Below are positions 50,582-61,768 of a DNA stretch of 64,000 bases, piece after piece (the stretch's first letter is position 1; the number at the start of each line of letters is the position of its first letter). The translations under genes were made by a program, and so were the position numbers. The DNA lies in the NCBI GenBank assembly GCA_035048495.1, contig CM068553.1:12788520-12852519 (forward strand), read 5' to 3'. A model generated the notes under the pieces. It saw nothing but the letters and a program-made list of their open reading frames with translations, ran no database searches and was not told where the DNA came from. The stretch is from Euptelea pleiosperma. Lineage: Eukaryota > Streptophyta > Magnoliopsida > Ranunculales > Eupteleaceae.

Positions 50582-53543
50582 CTACATTGCAATTTAAGGA
50601 ACTTCTACATCAAAATTTTGAAAACCCCCCCCCCCCCCCCAAGATCAACCTGAAATCTTTCTTTGATAACTTGATCCTGCATGCCCTCCTAACAGCTCTC
50701 CCTTCTTTAGAGGAAGTTAAAATTGTTGTTTTTTGTATAGGTGCTCACAAAGCCCCAGGACCTGATGGGTTTACGGGCATATTCTAGCAAAAAATTTGGG
50801 AGGAGGTAAAGACGGATATTTTCATGATGGTAGTGGATTTTTTCACTCATAATACCTCCTTGAGACCCATTAACCATACCAATATTGCCCTTATTCCCAA
50901 AACTCATGCCCCAGACTCTATCTCCCAATTTCGGCCTATTAGTCTTTGCAATGTGGTAGATATACAAGATTATCTCCAAAATCCTATCCAATCGTTTAAA
51001 ACAAGTTATTGGCCATCTTATTTCTCCCAACCAAGCAGCTTTTGTCTCCGGCCACCTTATTTCAGATAATACCATTTTAGCACAAGAGATATTGCATCAC
51101 ATCAAGAAGAAAAAGGGCAAACAAGATCTCATGGCGATCAAGTTGGATTTGGCTAAAGCCTATGATCGAATAGAGTGGTCCTTAGTGTGTAATACGATGA
51201 GAGCCATGGGTTTCAGTGAACTGTGGATCAAGTGGATCCATCTTTGTATTTCCTCTCCCACTTTCTCCATCCTCCTGAATGGTTCCTCATACGGTCTATT
51301 TTGATCCTCAAGAGTAGGCCTTCGACAAGGGGATTCATTATCCCATTTCCTATTTATTCTTTGCATGGAAGTGCTGTCTATCAGCCTTGAAAAAGAAGAA
51401 AGGCAGAATCACATTCATGGGATAAAGATTGCTAAGAACTGCCCTTCCATTTCTCATCTCTTTTTTGCCGACGATTGCTTTATCTTCTGTCGAGCTAACT
51501 TGATTGAAGCCCGGATTGTCAAGGATTTATTGCACACTTTCTGTGATACCTCGGGGCAGCAAATCAACTTTGATAAGTCGGGGGTATTGTTTAGCTCCAA
51601 TCTTCATCGCCGTCAAAAGAAAGCCTTATCCTTTATTATCGGCATCAAACATGTATCTCTCAAGGAACAATATTTGGGCACGCCTCTCTTTATTGGGAAA
51701 TCAAAGAAGTTGGCGTTTACCTATGCTTTCGATAACATTCAAAAGGCCATATCCAGATGGAAAGGTCGCACTCTTTCTCTGGCTGGCAGAGCCACCCTTA
51801 TTAAGCATGTTGCAATGGCTATTCCTATTTACCTCATGTCATCATTTTTACTCCCCAAGAACTTATGTCAGAAAATGGATGCTGTGGTGAACAATTTCTG
51901 GTGGAATAGTGGTTCCAAACACAAAGCTATGCACCTAACTAGTTGGGATTCTGTTTGTATTCCCAAAGCTAAAGGCGGTCTGGGGTTTCGTCGATTCCAT
52001 AAAGCAAATATCACTCTCCTTTCAAAAAATGTATGGCGAATTCTTTCTGAGCCAACCTCCCTCTTAGCCAAAACCTTAAAAGGGAAGCACTTCCCCGATT
52101 CCTCCCTCCTGGAGGCCTGTACAAAGACTGATGATCCGTGGGTTTGGAAAAGCTTCTTAAAAGCCCAAGACAAGTTTAAGCCATTTTTTATCAAGCTTAT
52201 TGGAAATGGGCAAGATACGTCTACATGGAGAGATCCGTGGATTTTGGATGGTCGGGATCATCTCTTTACGCCTATTAGACCTCCGGATTGCCCCTTCAAA
52301 CTCGTTGCTGATCTTATCCTTACAAATCGATCTTGGAATGAATAGTTAATTCTAGCAACTTTCACTGCATAAATAGGAGCTCATATTTGTAGCATTCGTC
52401 TTAGTGCTCAAGCATTTACTGATAGATGGTTTTGGTTGTTGGATGCCAAAAGTCGTTTCTCTTCTAGATCAGCCTACAACCACTTTCCATCCACATCTCC
52501 TCCAACATAGTTTTCCCAGCTAAATCATGATCAATGGAAGGGAATTTGGAAGCTTCGGGTGCCTTTTCGGTGTCAAATGTTCATTTGGAAGCTTTTTAGA
52601 GGCATTCTATCAACCAACGATCTTCTCCACTCCCGGATATCATCGATTTCACCAGCGTGTTGTAGATGTGGGCAATCTCCCGAAACAGCAGCTCATGCCC
52701 TTCTTCATTGTCCTATATCGGCTAAGATTTGGTTTGCCTCCCACTTATCGATTCGAAATCATGCTTTGTCTAATGCATCAGCCCATGAGTGGCTTTTACA
52801 GCTTCTTCAACTAAATCAGAGCAAGTCTATAGATGACTCCTATCTTGCGGCCTACTGTAGTGTATTACTTTGGCAAATTTGGCTCTCCCGGAACGAGGCA
52901 GTGTTTGGGAAACCAACAACACTTCTTTTAAGAATCCTTACTTATTTACAATCATATATCCTCCTGTCTTCTCCCCGCATGTCAGATCAGTCTCGTGCTC
53001 AGGCTTTATGGACCCCCCATCCACCTGAGTGGTGTAAGATCAACTCCGATGGGTCTTGGAGAGAGTCTACCAACTTTCCAGGTCCTGGATTTATTATCCG
53101 AGATTCCGATAATTTATTTGTTTTGGCAGGAGGGCGTAAAGAAGGGGCAGATTCTTCTGAAGAAGCGGAAGCACTAGCTATGAAGTGGGGGATAGAACAA
53201 GCTCTACTGGCTGGGATCACTACATTAGTGGTGGAATCTGATGATCTGTTTTTGATTGGGCAACTGAATCTTAAGAGCTCCTTGTTGGGTTGGAAATATT
53301 CTTCTATTGGGGTGGACATCGTAGCCCTGGTTGATCGTCTGGAGGATGTGCAGTTCTCTTTTTGTTATAGGGAATGTAACCGTACTGCGAACTATCTTGC
53401 CTCTAAGGCTATAATGTTGTCTTTTGTTTTTGTTTGGACATCCCCTCCTTCTTGGCTTACTTCTTTTTGGGGACAGGAGGGTGGGTCTGTCCATTAGTTT
53501 TTTCTTTATATATATATGGTCTGGTTTACAAAAAAAAAAAAAA
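50582..53543 (+). mobile_element. 5'-truncated L1-type LINE with C-terminal RNase H
   Basis: Starts inside ORF2 just before reverse transcriptase and ends in an A run (53530-53544), flanked by AGTCTA (50576-50581 and 53544-53549). The open frames read in order: reverse transcriptase, zinc domain, RNase H. A 16-base C run (50625-50640) sits near the 5' end. Diverged from the 3747-10580 LINE, which lacks RNase H. Confidence 0.88.
50700..53497 (+). pseudogene. LINE ORF2: reverse transcriptase, zinc domain, RNase H, broken
   Basis: Reverse transcriptase motifs: HKAPGPDGFTGIF (about 50731-50787), SQFRPISLCNVV (about 50924-50959), KLDLAKAYDRIEWSLV, GLRQGDSLSHFLF (about 51321) and FFADDCFIFC (about 51463-51492). 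Stops occur at about 50788 and 51302 and a shift near 50960. The stretch 51365-52345 is open for 326 residues. The zinc domain CCRCGQSPETAAHALLHC lies at about 52662-52715. The RNase H part at about 53030-53400 has the acidic residues of INSDGSW, EEAEALAMKWG and VVESDD in order, as in plant LINEs with an RNase H end. Confidence 0.88.
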
Positions 53544-53609
53544 AGTCTAGAGAGTATGTTGCTGACGGACGTTCGTCATCAACGTTTATGACGGACCACA
53601 TTATGAGCC

Positions 53610-54290
53610 ACTTAGCATTTTCTTAGATGCCACTGACCGAATGGATGTTTGGCCCATCCCTATACATACCAAAAATCAGCTTGATCAATGGGCCCGAACG
53701 AGTGTGCAAAGGAGCCGTTATCAATGGGCCTACAGCACTGCAACGAGAAACTGCAGCAAAACAATTCTCTTGCAGTTGGTATTATTATGGGTATCAATGG
53801 ATCAGTTCTGGTTTGGTGTCTAAGGTACCCAAAACCGGAATCAATATGATCGGTTCTTATCGGTTCTAGTTCACAAAATATGGATCCAGCACTGGAACCG
53901 ATTGTTTGGTTCCAGTCAGTTCTGGTTCTTATTCCAGGTATATCAGTTCCAATCTATTTATACTATTATAAAGCAACAACTGGTAGTGTCACACATGTGA
54001 CACAATTAAAACAAATTTCAAAGGCAAAACCTTCCCTCATTAAATGCCTCTACTCTAAAGAAAAGACAAACCTGGTTGGAGTACGCCCTGCACAGTTCAG
54101 GATGTCCAGCTTGCCCACATTGATGAGGGACAATAGTAAATGCCACGTGACAAATTCTTAAGGACCACAAACCGCATGAAAACGACTCCAATCAAATCTT
54201 AAAAATCATTAATAGGCTGATTTTTTGCATGTAGGTCCATCTAGGGATATACCAAATATCAATACGGTGAGTGATTCTAGTGTGTTACGT
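53610..54290. mobile_element. Large MITE-like foldback with diverged interior
   Basis: The left end CCACTGACCGAATGGATGTT (53630) with ACCAAAAATCAGC is matched in inverse by TAGGCTGATTTTTTGCATGT and ATCAATACGGTGAGTG at the right (54210-54275). The interior, about 430 bp, holds 'ggttct' repeats and no gene. It belongs to the same family style as 49833-50150. Confidence 0.65.
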
Positions 54291-54834
54291 GTAAGGTGCA
54301 CATGGCTTTCCCCTAGTATTGATAATTTGAAAAAGTATGTATTAGTCCGTTTTTACATAAATATGAACTATTTAGTCCTTCATAGAAAATATTGGAGGCT
54401 TTAGATGAAATGTTAGCCGAATAAAGCCTTTCTTTTTTTGCTTACCATACGAATTTTTGTGTAATTCCCACCACTCTGCTAACGTTCAAAAAGTTAAAAT
54501 TTTCATTAGAAGTGAGATCTTACGCAGAGTACCACATGTACTCGTGCCAACCTTGTCTTCTCTTCAACCCATTTCTCATTTTTCTCCATCTATCATTTCC
54601 CTCAATTTTTCTTTAACCTGTACCCCGTCCTTTTTTCTCCATTGAAGAAGAAGGGTTTCTTCAACAACTAGAAGGTCTAAAAACCTCCATTTGTGCTCAT
54701 TTAGATGAAGAAAAAGAAAGTTCTATTTATCCGACTTTACGTATTTTTACCAGATTTGTTTAAAGCTCTATATCGAAAGCTTTATTTCTCTCAATACTCT
54801 CTCACTATTTTTCTATGTGGAACCTAAATTTGGT
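54291..54834. other. Non-coding stretch, nothing recognised
   Basis: AT-rich with CT-rich parts around 54530-54640. No gene or repeat ends. Confidence 0.45.
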
Positions 54835-55270
54835 TAAGCCGGTATTTTATTTCCAGTTTGAGTATTGATCTCAACTTGGTTGACACAGTATTATTTCATG
54901 AAGCCGACAGTTGTTTTTAGTTTGAGTATTGAGCTCAACTTGGTTGAACTAGTAACACGGTGAGACAATGATGAAGAGATGATGAGAAAATGCATCTCAA
55001 AAAGGAACCCCGTAACAATAGTGAATTGGGCAAAAATTCTTTCGAAAGAACCGCTCAACTTGGTTAAACTAGTACCATTTTCATAAAGCAAATATTTGTT
55101 TTTGAGTATTAAGCTCAACTCGGTTGAATCAGTAGCCCAGTGAGACAATGATGAAGAGATAATGGGAAAATGCATCTCAAAGGAGAGGAACCCCGGCCCT
55201 GTAACAATGGTGAAACAGACAAATCATTTTAAAAGAATAGTTCAACTTGGTTAAACTAGTACCATTTTTC
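54835..55270. repeat. Tandem duplication, 180-bp period
   Basis: TGAGACAATGATGAAGAGAT occurs at 54961 and at 55141, exactly 180 bp apart, within two diverged copies. A further partial copy precedes (GTTTGAGTATTGATCTCAAC at 54857). The frames are closed. Confidence 0.82.
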
Positions 55271-55656
55271 ATCAAGTCGGTATTTTGTTTCCAATTTGAA
55301 TACTGAACCCTAAACCCTACTACCAAAGTTCCATCTCTCTAACTATTTTTATTCTATAAGCCAAGTTTGAAGCTCCATTTCTCTCTCAATACCCATCTTG
55401 AGAAAAACTTTCATTCGTTTCCTCCTTTGAGATGTTCAAAGAGTGAATGCTACTTGCAATCCATTGTTTTTTTTTAATCAACTGTGATTCCTTGTTTTAC
55501 TATATAGCCTCTGGGGTGCTTTATGTCGTAGCACATATGAAGCCTACCACACCCCATTTTTTTTTTTCAAATCCGCATTGCAACTGAAGAGATTACATAG
55601 GTGGAGATTTTCTCATTCACTGGATGATTCAAACCTACCAAATTCTATAGGGCAGT
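55271..55656. other. Non-coding stretch, nothing recognised
   Basis: AT-rich with two T runs (about 55465 and 55560). No gene. Confidence 0.45.
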
Positions 55657-57218
55657 GTCCACAAAAGTAGAATCATGAGTATAGGGGAGTCTGATAACAT
55701 TGAGGAGCTGGCCAGGATTCTGGGTTGCTCCATAGGTTCTTTGCCCTCCTCCTTTCTCAGACCCCCTTTGGGAGCGCCATATAGGGCAAAATCGGTTTGG
55801 GACCCAGTAGTGGAAAGGGTTAGGCGTCAGTTGGCTAGCTGGAAGGGGAGATACCTATCCAAATGGGGCAAGTTGGTTCTTATCGAGAGCACATTGTTTA
55901 GTCTACCTGTGTATTTCCTCTCTCTGTTCTCTATACCGTTAGAGGTGGAGAAAAGGTTAGAGAGGTTTATGAGAAACTTTTTGTGGAATAACTCGGGGGA
56001 TTCGTTCAGATATCACCTTGTGAAGTGGGCCCAAGCGTGTTTGTCCAAGAAAGGGGGTGGCCTAGGTTTCAGAAAGATTGGTGTTATGAATAAGGCGCTA
56101 TTGGGCAAATGGATATGGAGATTTGGAAAGGAGAGAAATAGTTTGTGGCGTAGAGTAGTTGCTAGCATTTACGGGGAGGAGGAGGGGGGTTGGGTGTCTA
56201 AGCCCCATAGTGGGTCAACTTGGTGTGGGGTTTGGAGAGGGATTCTCAAGGTGAATGATCAGGTGTTGGAGGGTGCCAGACTGGTCTTAGGAGATGATTC
56301 TAAGATCAGATTCTAGAAGGATCAGTGGCTAGGGGATTTATGTTTGAAGGAGTCTTTTCCGCGGGCTTTCTCTCTTTCACAGTGCAAAGGGCAAACAGTT
56401 GATCATTTTTTGATCGGTTCTTCCCTGGAAACAAGATGGGATTTGAAACTCAGAAGGAATCCTTTTGAGTGGGAAAAAGAGCAGATTAATTTTTTGCATG
56501 ATTGTTTGAAATATTATCTTGTTTCCAATTCTGAGGACCATATGTTCTGGACCTACTCCAAGACGGGAGATTTCTCGGTCCAGTCACTGTATGAGATATT
56601 ATCATCTACATCAGTATCGTCATCTACCTGTTATCCTTGCTTAGAAATTTGGAAATCCAAAGCCCCACAAAAAGTCCGCTTCTTTGCTAGGCTTGCCACC
56701 CTGAATAAGATCCTTACTGTACAAAATTTGATCATTAGGAAATGGATCTTGGTAGACTATTGTGTTATGTGCAAGGCAAGTGGGGAGAGCACTAATCATC
56801 TTCTAGTTCATTGTGAGTTCGCTAGACAGGTTTGGACATTCTTCCTAGAGCAGGTGGGTGTTGCTTGGGTCTTTCCGGAAAGCATAGGGGCAGTTATGGA
56901 GAGATGTCCTAAAGTTCTTATGTCGGCCAGGGGAAAGTTGTTGTGGAAGATGATTCCGCTAGCAATTATCTGGGGAGTGTGGCTGGAGCGGAATAAGAAA
57001 AGGCAAGGGGAGCTCGCTTTTTCACGTCATCCTGAGTATCAAGGCTCTCTTATACCGCTGGGGTAATGTATTTCATGAGATGAGAGGTACCTTTTTTAGT
57101 GACATGGTTTTTCGACTAGATCAGATTTTGGGTTGATTCTTCTATTTTTTCTTCATTTGTACTTTGAGATCTTCTCGATCTCCTTTCATCAATGCATTTT
57201 TGGACTTATCAAAAAAAA
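55657..57218 (+). pseudogene. 5'-truncated L1-type LINE, end of ORF2
   Basis: It opens in the region after the catalytic FADD motif (IGESDNIEELARILGCSIGS, then LASWKGRYLSKWGKL and LIESTLFSLPVYFLSLFS), with a single stop at about 56314, then continues to the zinc domain CVMCKASGESTNHLLVHCEF (about 56764-56823). The end is AAAAAAAA at 57211-57218, followed by GTGTT. The preceding AGTGT at 55652-55656 may be the target duplication. It is well preserved, so a fairly recent, truncated insertion related to the 3747-10580 LINE. Confidence 0.88.
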
Positions 57219-57244
57219 GTGTTACGATGAGTAAATCTTACATG

Positions 57245-57575
57245 ACCACCCACAATATAAGCCACGTGGCAATTTTTTAGAGGACATTGACTGTATAGAT
57301 GCTTGGCCAATCCCTAGATGAACCTATAAACCCAAAATCAACCAGATCAGTGATTTCTAAGCAGTAGTTGAAGTCATTTTCATGGGTTGAATTTAACAGT
57401 AGGAATTTGAGCATTATTTACCATTATTCGGGTACAGAGATCCAAAGGTTTGAAATCACTAATCAGGCTGATTCTTGGTCTGTAGGTCCACTCAGGGATT
57501 GGTCAAACATCCATACAGTCAGCTTCCTTTCAGAGTATACCAGGTGGTTCATATTATGGGTGGTTGGTTAGGCGA
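57245..57575. mobile_element. Second copy of the promoter MITE
   Basis: CCACCCACAATATAAGCCAC..GTGG at the left and CATATTATGGGTGG at the right are inverted, and the interior matches 49833-50150 throughout (for example TTTGAGCATTATTTACCATT). It also contains GCCACGTGGC (57261-57270). Confidence 0.85.
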
Positions 57576-57766
57576 GTTTTCCTTGTGTTACCATCATCAC
57601 TAGTGTCATCGTCCCTATCGTCATCCCTAGGTCTAGACCGTTCATATTGCACAAATCTCAAAGACCATCCACGGTATACAGACGGTATTATCATTTTTCC
57701 TTCCTCCAAAAAGAGACCAACTCATGAAGGAAAAAAATTAAGTCTCCCTTCCCAAAATGACACATG

Positions 57767-58094
57767 GAGCACTATTTGGGGTCCACTGATGCTATGGATG
57801 TTTGGTCCACCTCTTGTTGGACTTGCAACCCAAAAATCAACTCGATCGGTAATTTCTAACAGTTAGATTTTAGCATCCAAAAATAGCTCAAATCCAACAA
57901 TCAGAAGTCACCCCATTTTAAATGCTCATAGAGTATTATTTGGAGCCCACTAACCATATGGATGTTTGGTCCACCTCTTGTTGGACCTGCAATAGACTCG
58001 ATTATTAATTTATGGCGTTTAGATTTTAGCACCCAAAAATAGCTCAAATCCAACAATCCGAAATCACCTCATTTTAAATGCTCAAATCTAACGG
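57767..58094. repeat. Tandem duplication, 164-bp period
   Basis: GAGCACTATTTGGGGTCCAC at 57767 and GAGTATTATTTGGAGCCCAC at 57931 start two similar units containing TGGATGTTTGGTCCACCTCT. The words are shared with the nearby MITE family. Confidence 0.8.
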
Positions 58095-58611
58095 CTAAAA
58101 ATCACCAATTTAGGTGCCTATCTAACCCTTAATCTCCTTTCTCCTTTCTCTTCTTCTCTGTCAACTCTCTGTCTCTCTCGTTGGACCTCCTCTTTTTCAC
58201 CCGTCTCTCAGTTGGAGCACAAGAGGAGCACTTGCATGCCCCTACTTCTTGAAGGATTTCTCCACGCACTCCCTCTTGTTCATCACTCTTTCAAACTCCT
58301 TGTTGCAGAGAGGTAAGAATTTTCATTCTTTGGATTTTTTGAGCTTGATAAATATTCTTTTATGAATTATGGTTTCTTTGGATTCCTTCTTTTCTAGGTT
58401 CCTTAAACCATGCTTTTAGGGTTTCAACTTTTTTTTCTTTCGCATTTTACCTTTCTTATCTCTTCCTTCTGTAAAATGGCGTAATTCTTAATTTTTGGTG
58501 TTTGAAGGATTAGTTTTTAGTTTTTTAATTGGGGATAGATTTAAACGTGTTATTATTGGAGTTTCTTTTGATTTTTTTTAGGTTTATAAAACTCTAAATC
58601 TCTTAAGGTTG
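58095..58611 (+). other. CT-rich stretch resembling a first exon and intron start
   Basis: A CT-rich stretch (58130-58210) leads to CAGAGAG followed by GTAAGAATTTTC (58313), which has the look of a 5' leader exon with donor site. No ATG frame can be assigned. If real, it would belong to a rightward gene beyond 64000. Confidence 0.3.
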
Positions 58612-58615
58612 TGTT

Positions 58616-58680
58616 TGATTGTCAAGTGGGAAAATTGCATTTTCCTTGGAAAAACACAACTATCCATTGTTATTAGATAG
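58616..58680. mobile_element. Left part of a Tourist-like MITE split by copia F
   Basis: GGTTGTGTTTGATTGTCAAG and the following GGGAAAATTGCATTTTCC match the end of the 39756-40062 MITE in reverse. The rest resumes at 63615. Confidence 0.75.
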
Positions 58681-58934
58681 TGTAAGAGAAATAAATGTGG
58701 TCAGTCAACTTAGACCATTGAACATTTATTGTTCAAACACAACACTTGTTCAACACTTTCCCAACTTCCACTTTGTCCCCTCTTCCTTTATTTAGGCCAC
58801 CAACTTATTTATTTCTCCCCAACCAACCTCTTGTATATCTCATGTAAAGCATTATAAATAGAGATACGTATATAGAAAAGTTCAAGTAAGTTAAGCACTC
58901 TTCAACTCTCTTTTTTGTATTCTTATATCTTTCA
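58681..58934 (+). repeat. 5' LTR of copia F
   Basis: TGTAAGAGAAATAA to ...TATATCTTTCA. The TATAAATAG at about 58852-58860 is a good TATA box. Confidence 0.93.
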
Positions 58935-58946
58935 TGGTATCAGAGC
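58935..58946 (+). other. Primer-binding site of copia F
   Basis: TGGTATCAGAGC directly after the LTR, matching the initiator-Met tRNA. Confidence 0.92.
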
Positions 58947-59210
58947 ACCAGATTGGTCATTGTGTTTGTTTGTAATTGGAGGTGGATTCACCTGAGAAGT
59001 TCTAGTGCTTGTGATCGTTGTGTACTCTCTTGGTCGTATCAAGAGCATTCTCGTGAGAAGGAATTCTTTGTTCATTGATTCGGTAGCAAGGTCAAGGAGG
59101 CGGGTTCATCTAAATCATCCTTCTCTACAGTTATTCTTGACTTCCTAACATCACAAGTAAGAGTGCATTTTTAGTTCTTGTTGCTTCTTCTTTTTAAAAA
59201 AAATTTGATA

Positions 59211-60008
59211 ATGGACTCTGAATCGGGATGCATAATTTTTACCAAGATGGATAGTAAAAATTATCCGTTGTTGGCCGTGCAAATAAAAACGTATGTTACT
59301 GGCCGAGGCTTCTTGGGGATTCTTGATGGATATGAAAAAGAACCAGTTAAAGATGATACTACCTCGGAAACTAAATTTATTAAGATTCTAAACACTTGGA
59401 AGCAAAATGATGCCAATATTAAATCATTGATCTTGGGATCTATTGATGCATCGGTGGGGATGCAATTGGCCAAGTTTGATACCTCCAAGAAAATGTGGAA
59501 GTTTTTAGAAAAGATATATAAACAATCCAATTCAGCCAGGAAATATCAACTCCAAGTTGAGTTGAAAAATATGAGCCAAGGGGATCTCTTGATTCAAGAT
59601 TTTTTTGCTACTATGAGTCGATATTGGGATGAATTGGCTCTCATGGAGCCCAATTTTTCAGCTGAAGGTGTAATATTTCTTAAGTATAGAGAATGCATTC
59701 AGCTCTATGAGTGCCTTATGGCCCTCAAATCGAATATGAACCTCTACTGGGTTCTTTACTTCATCGGATCCCTCTTCCTTCAGTTGAGAATGCACTTTCA
59801 GAACTTCTTGCCAAAGAGACAAGATTTCAGTCTCTTACTGGACAAAATAAAAATGGACCAGTAAAGACTGTTCTTGCAGCAACCGAGAAACATCTTGATA
59901 ATATGGGAGCACATCAAGGTTATGGTCCTAATCAATCGAGAAAACCAATTACTTGCTTTTATTGTGGCATTAAAGGTCATGTGATCAAGGATTGTCTGAA
60001 GAAAAAAT
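59211..60008 (+). pseudogene. Copia F gag, broken
   Basis: The likely start is 59211 (MDSESGCIIFTKMDSKNYPL), preferred over the ATG at 59178 because it begins the conserved gag part. The core ends near a frameshift at about 59680-59720. The second piece (59711-60008) has SLLHRIPLPSVENALSELLA and the zinc knuckle CFYCGIKGHVIKDC (about 59953-59994). Confidence 0.88.
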
Positions 60009-60133
60009 GAGAAGAAATGTATAAGAATCCAAGATGATTATGAATCAATCGTGCAGTTGCAGTTGTCTCTTCTACTCATGTTGAGGCATCAGAGTCTACT
60101 CTTTCACCCTCATAGCTTCAACAAATCCAAGCA

Positions 60134-61768
60134 ATGTTCATTGGACAACTCCAATCCATCTTTCAAAACAAGACAGGATCTCACTCTCCAACTGAACAGG
60201 GTGATGGGTCCTCTACCCTGACTATTGCACCCAAATCTGGTATGAGCTGCAGTCCCTGGATTTTTGATTCGGGGACCTCGTTTCACACGACTCCTGATCT
60301 TTCTTGTATACATAATACTTTCTCTCCAAATAATCATATTATTGTTTATGCTGCTGATGGGTCGCCAATGACTGTAAGTCGCATTGGTAAAGCTCAAACT
60401 AAGTTTCTCACTTTATCGCAAATTCATCATGTTCCTAACTTGACTCATAGCCTCATCTCTATTAGCCAGCTTTCTAAAATAGGGCTTGATGTGATATTTG
60501 ATTCTACTTCTTGTTATGTATAGGATCGATGGACCAACATGCGGATTGGGACTGGGCATAGAATTCGTAGATTGTACTATTTGGATTATCTGCATGAGCA
60601 TGACTGGGTAGCCTCCTTTTCTTTTGTTTCTCATCATCAGTCTGAGTCTAGGATGTCTTCTTGTGATTTGTGGCATATGCACCTAGGACATGTCTCTGAG
60701 TCGAGATTGCACTATTTAATTTCATCTGGAAAACTTGGAACTCTTCCTCTTTCTAAACATTGCAATGTTAAGAGTTGTGTGGGATGCAAACTTGGAAAAC
60801 AACAGTCTTTGCCTTATAATCAAAGTGAATCCATGTCACTAGCTCATTTTGATCTTATCCATTTTGATGTATGGGGCACTGCTCCTATGCCCACAAAAGG
60901 GGGATCTCATTATTATGTCATTTTTGTTGATGATTATTCACGTTTTACATGGATTTATTTTTTGAAACACAAATCTGAAGTTTATGACATTTACATTCGA
61001 TTTGCAACTATGGTTCACCCACAATTTTCTAAAACTATTAAAGTGCTCCGTTCGGACTTAGGAGGGGAGTATACCTCAACCAAACTTGGTACTTTTCTTG
61101 AGTCTCAAGGTACTCTCACTCAATTTTCTTGTTCTGGCACTCCACAACAAAATGGAGTCATTGAGCGCAAACATCGGCACATAATAGAAACCACCCGGAC
61201 TCTGTTATTATCCTCCTCTGTGCCTTCTTCTTTTTTGGGGGAATCTGCCCTCACTGCTGTTTATCTCATAAATCGTTTACCCTCTTTGATCCTTTCATGA
61301 ATGTGTCCTTTTCAACGTCTCTATGGCATTCCACCAAACTACTCTCACTTGCGTGTGTTTGGAAGTACATGTTTTGTCTTACTCAATACCCCTGAAAGGA
61401 ACAAACTAGTTGCTAAATCTGTTAAGTGTGTTTTCCTTGGTTATGGGGTAAGTCAAAAAGGATATCGATGTTATGATCCTGTAACAAACAGACTTCGGAT
61501 CTCTAGAAATGTTGTCTTCCTAGAACATGTCCCCTTTTTTCCAAATTCTACATTCTCCTCACCACCTTCACCACTAGTCATTAGCATTGATCCTTTTTTC
61601 GAGTCTCTTGAACACTCACAAGATTCCAATAGTCTAAATGAAATCAATGACCAGACGCCCAATCTTATGCTACTGACATTGGTCCATCATCTGATATTGA
61701 GCAATCTCCTTCACATGTCAGATCGATCCGTACTAGACGTCCTCTTGCCAGATATGGGGAGTGGGTGA
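60134..61768 (+). pseudogene. Copia F protease and integrase, broken
   Basis: The protease has WIFDSGTSFHTTPDLSCI (about 60259-60312), with DSG intact. A TAG at about 60521 separates it from pre-integrase (DLWHMHLGHVSESRLHYLIS; Cys pair CVGCKLGK). The integrase core has LIHFDVWGTAPM, FVDDYSRFTWIYF and LRSDLGGEYTS, then PQQNGVIERKHRH. A TGA lies at about 61298. The post-integrase block FGSTCFVLLNTPERN..KCVFLGYGVSQKGYRCY follows, with a shift near 61670-61760. Confidence 0.9.
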
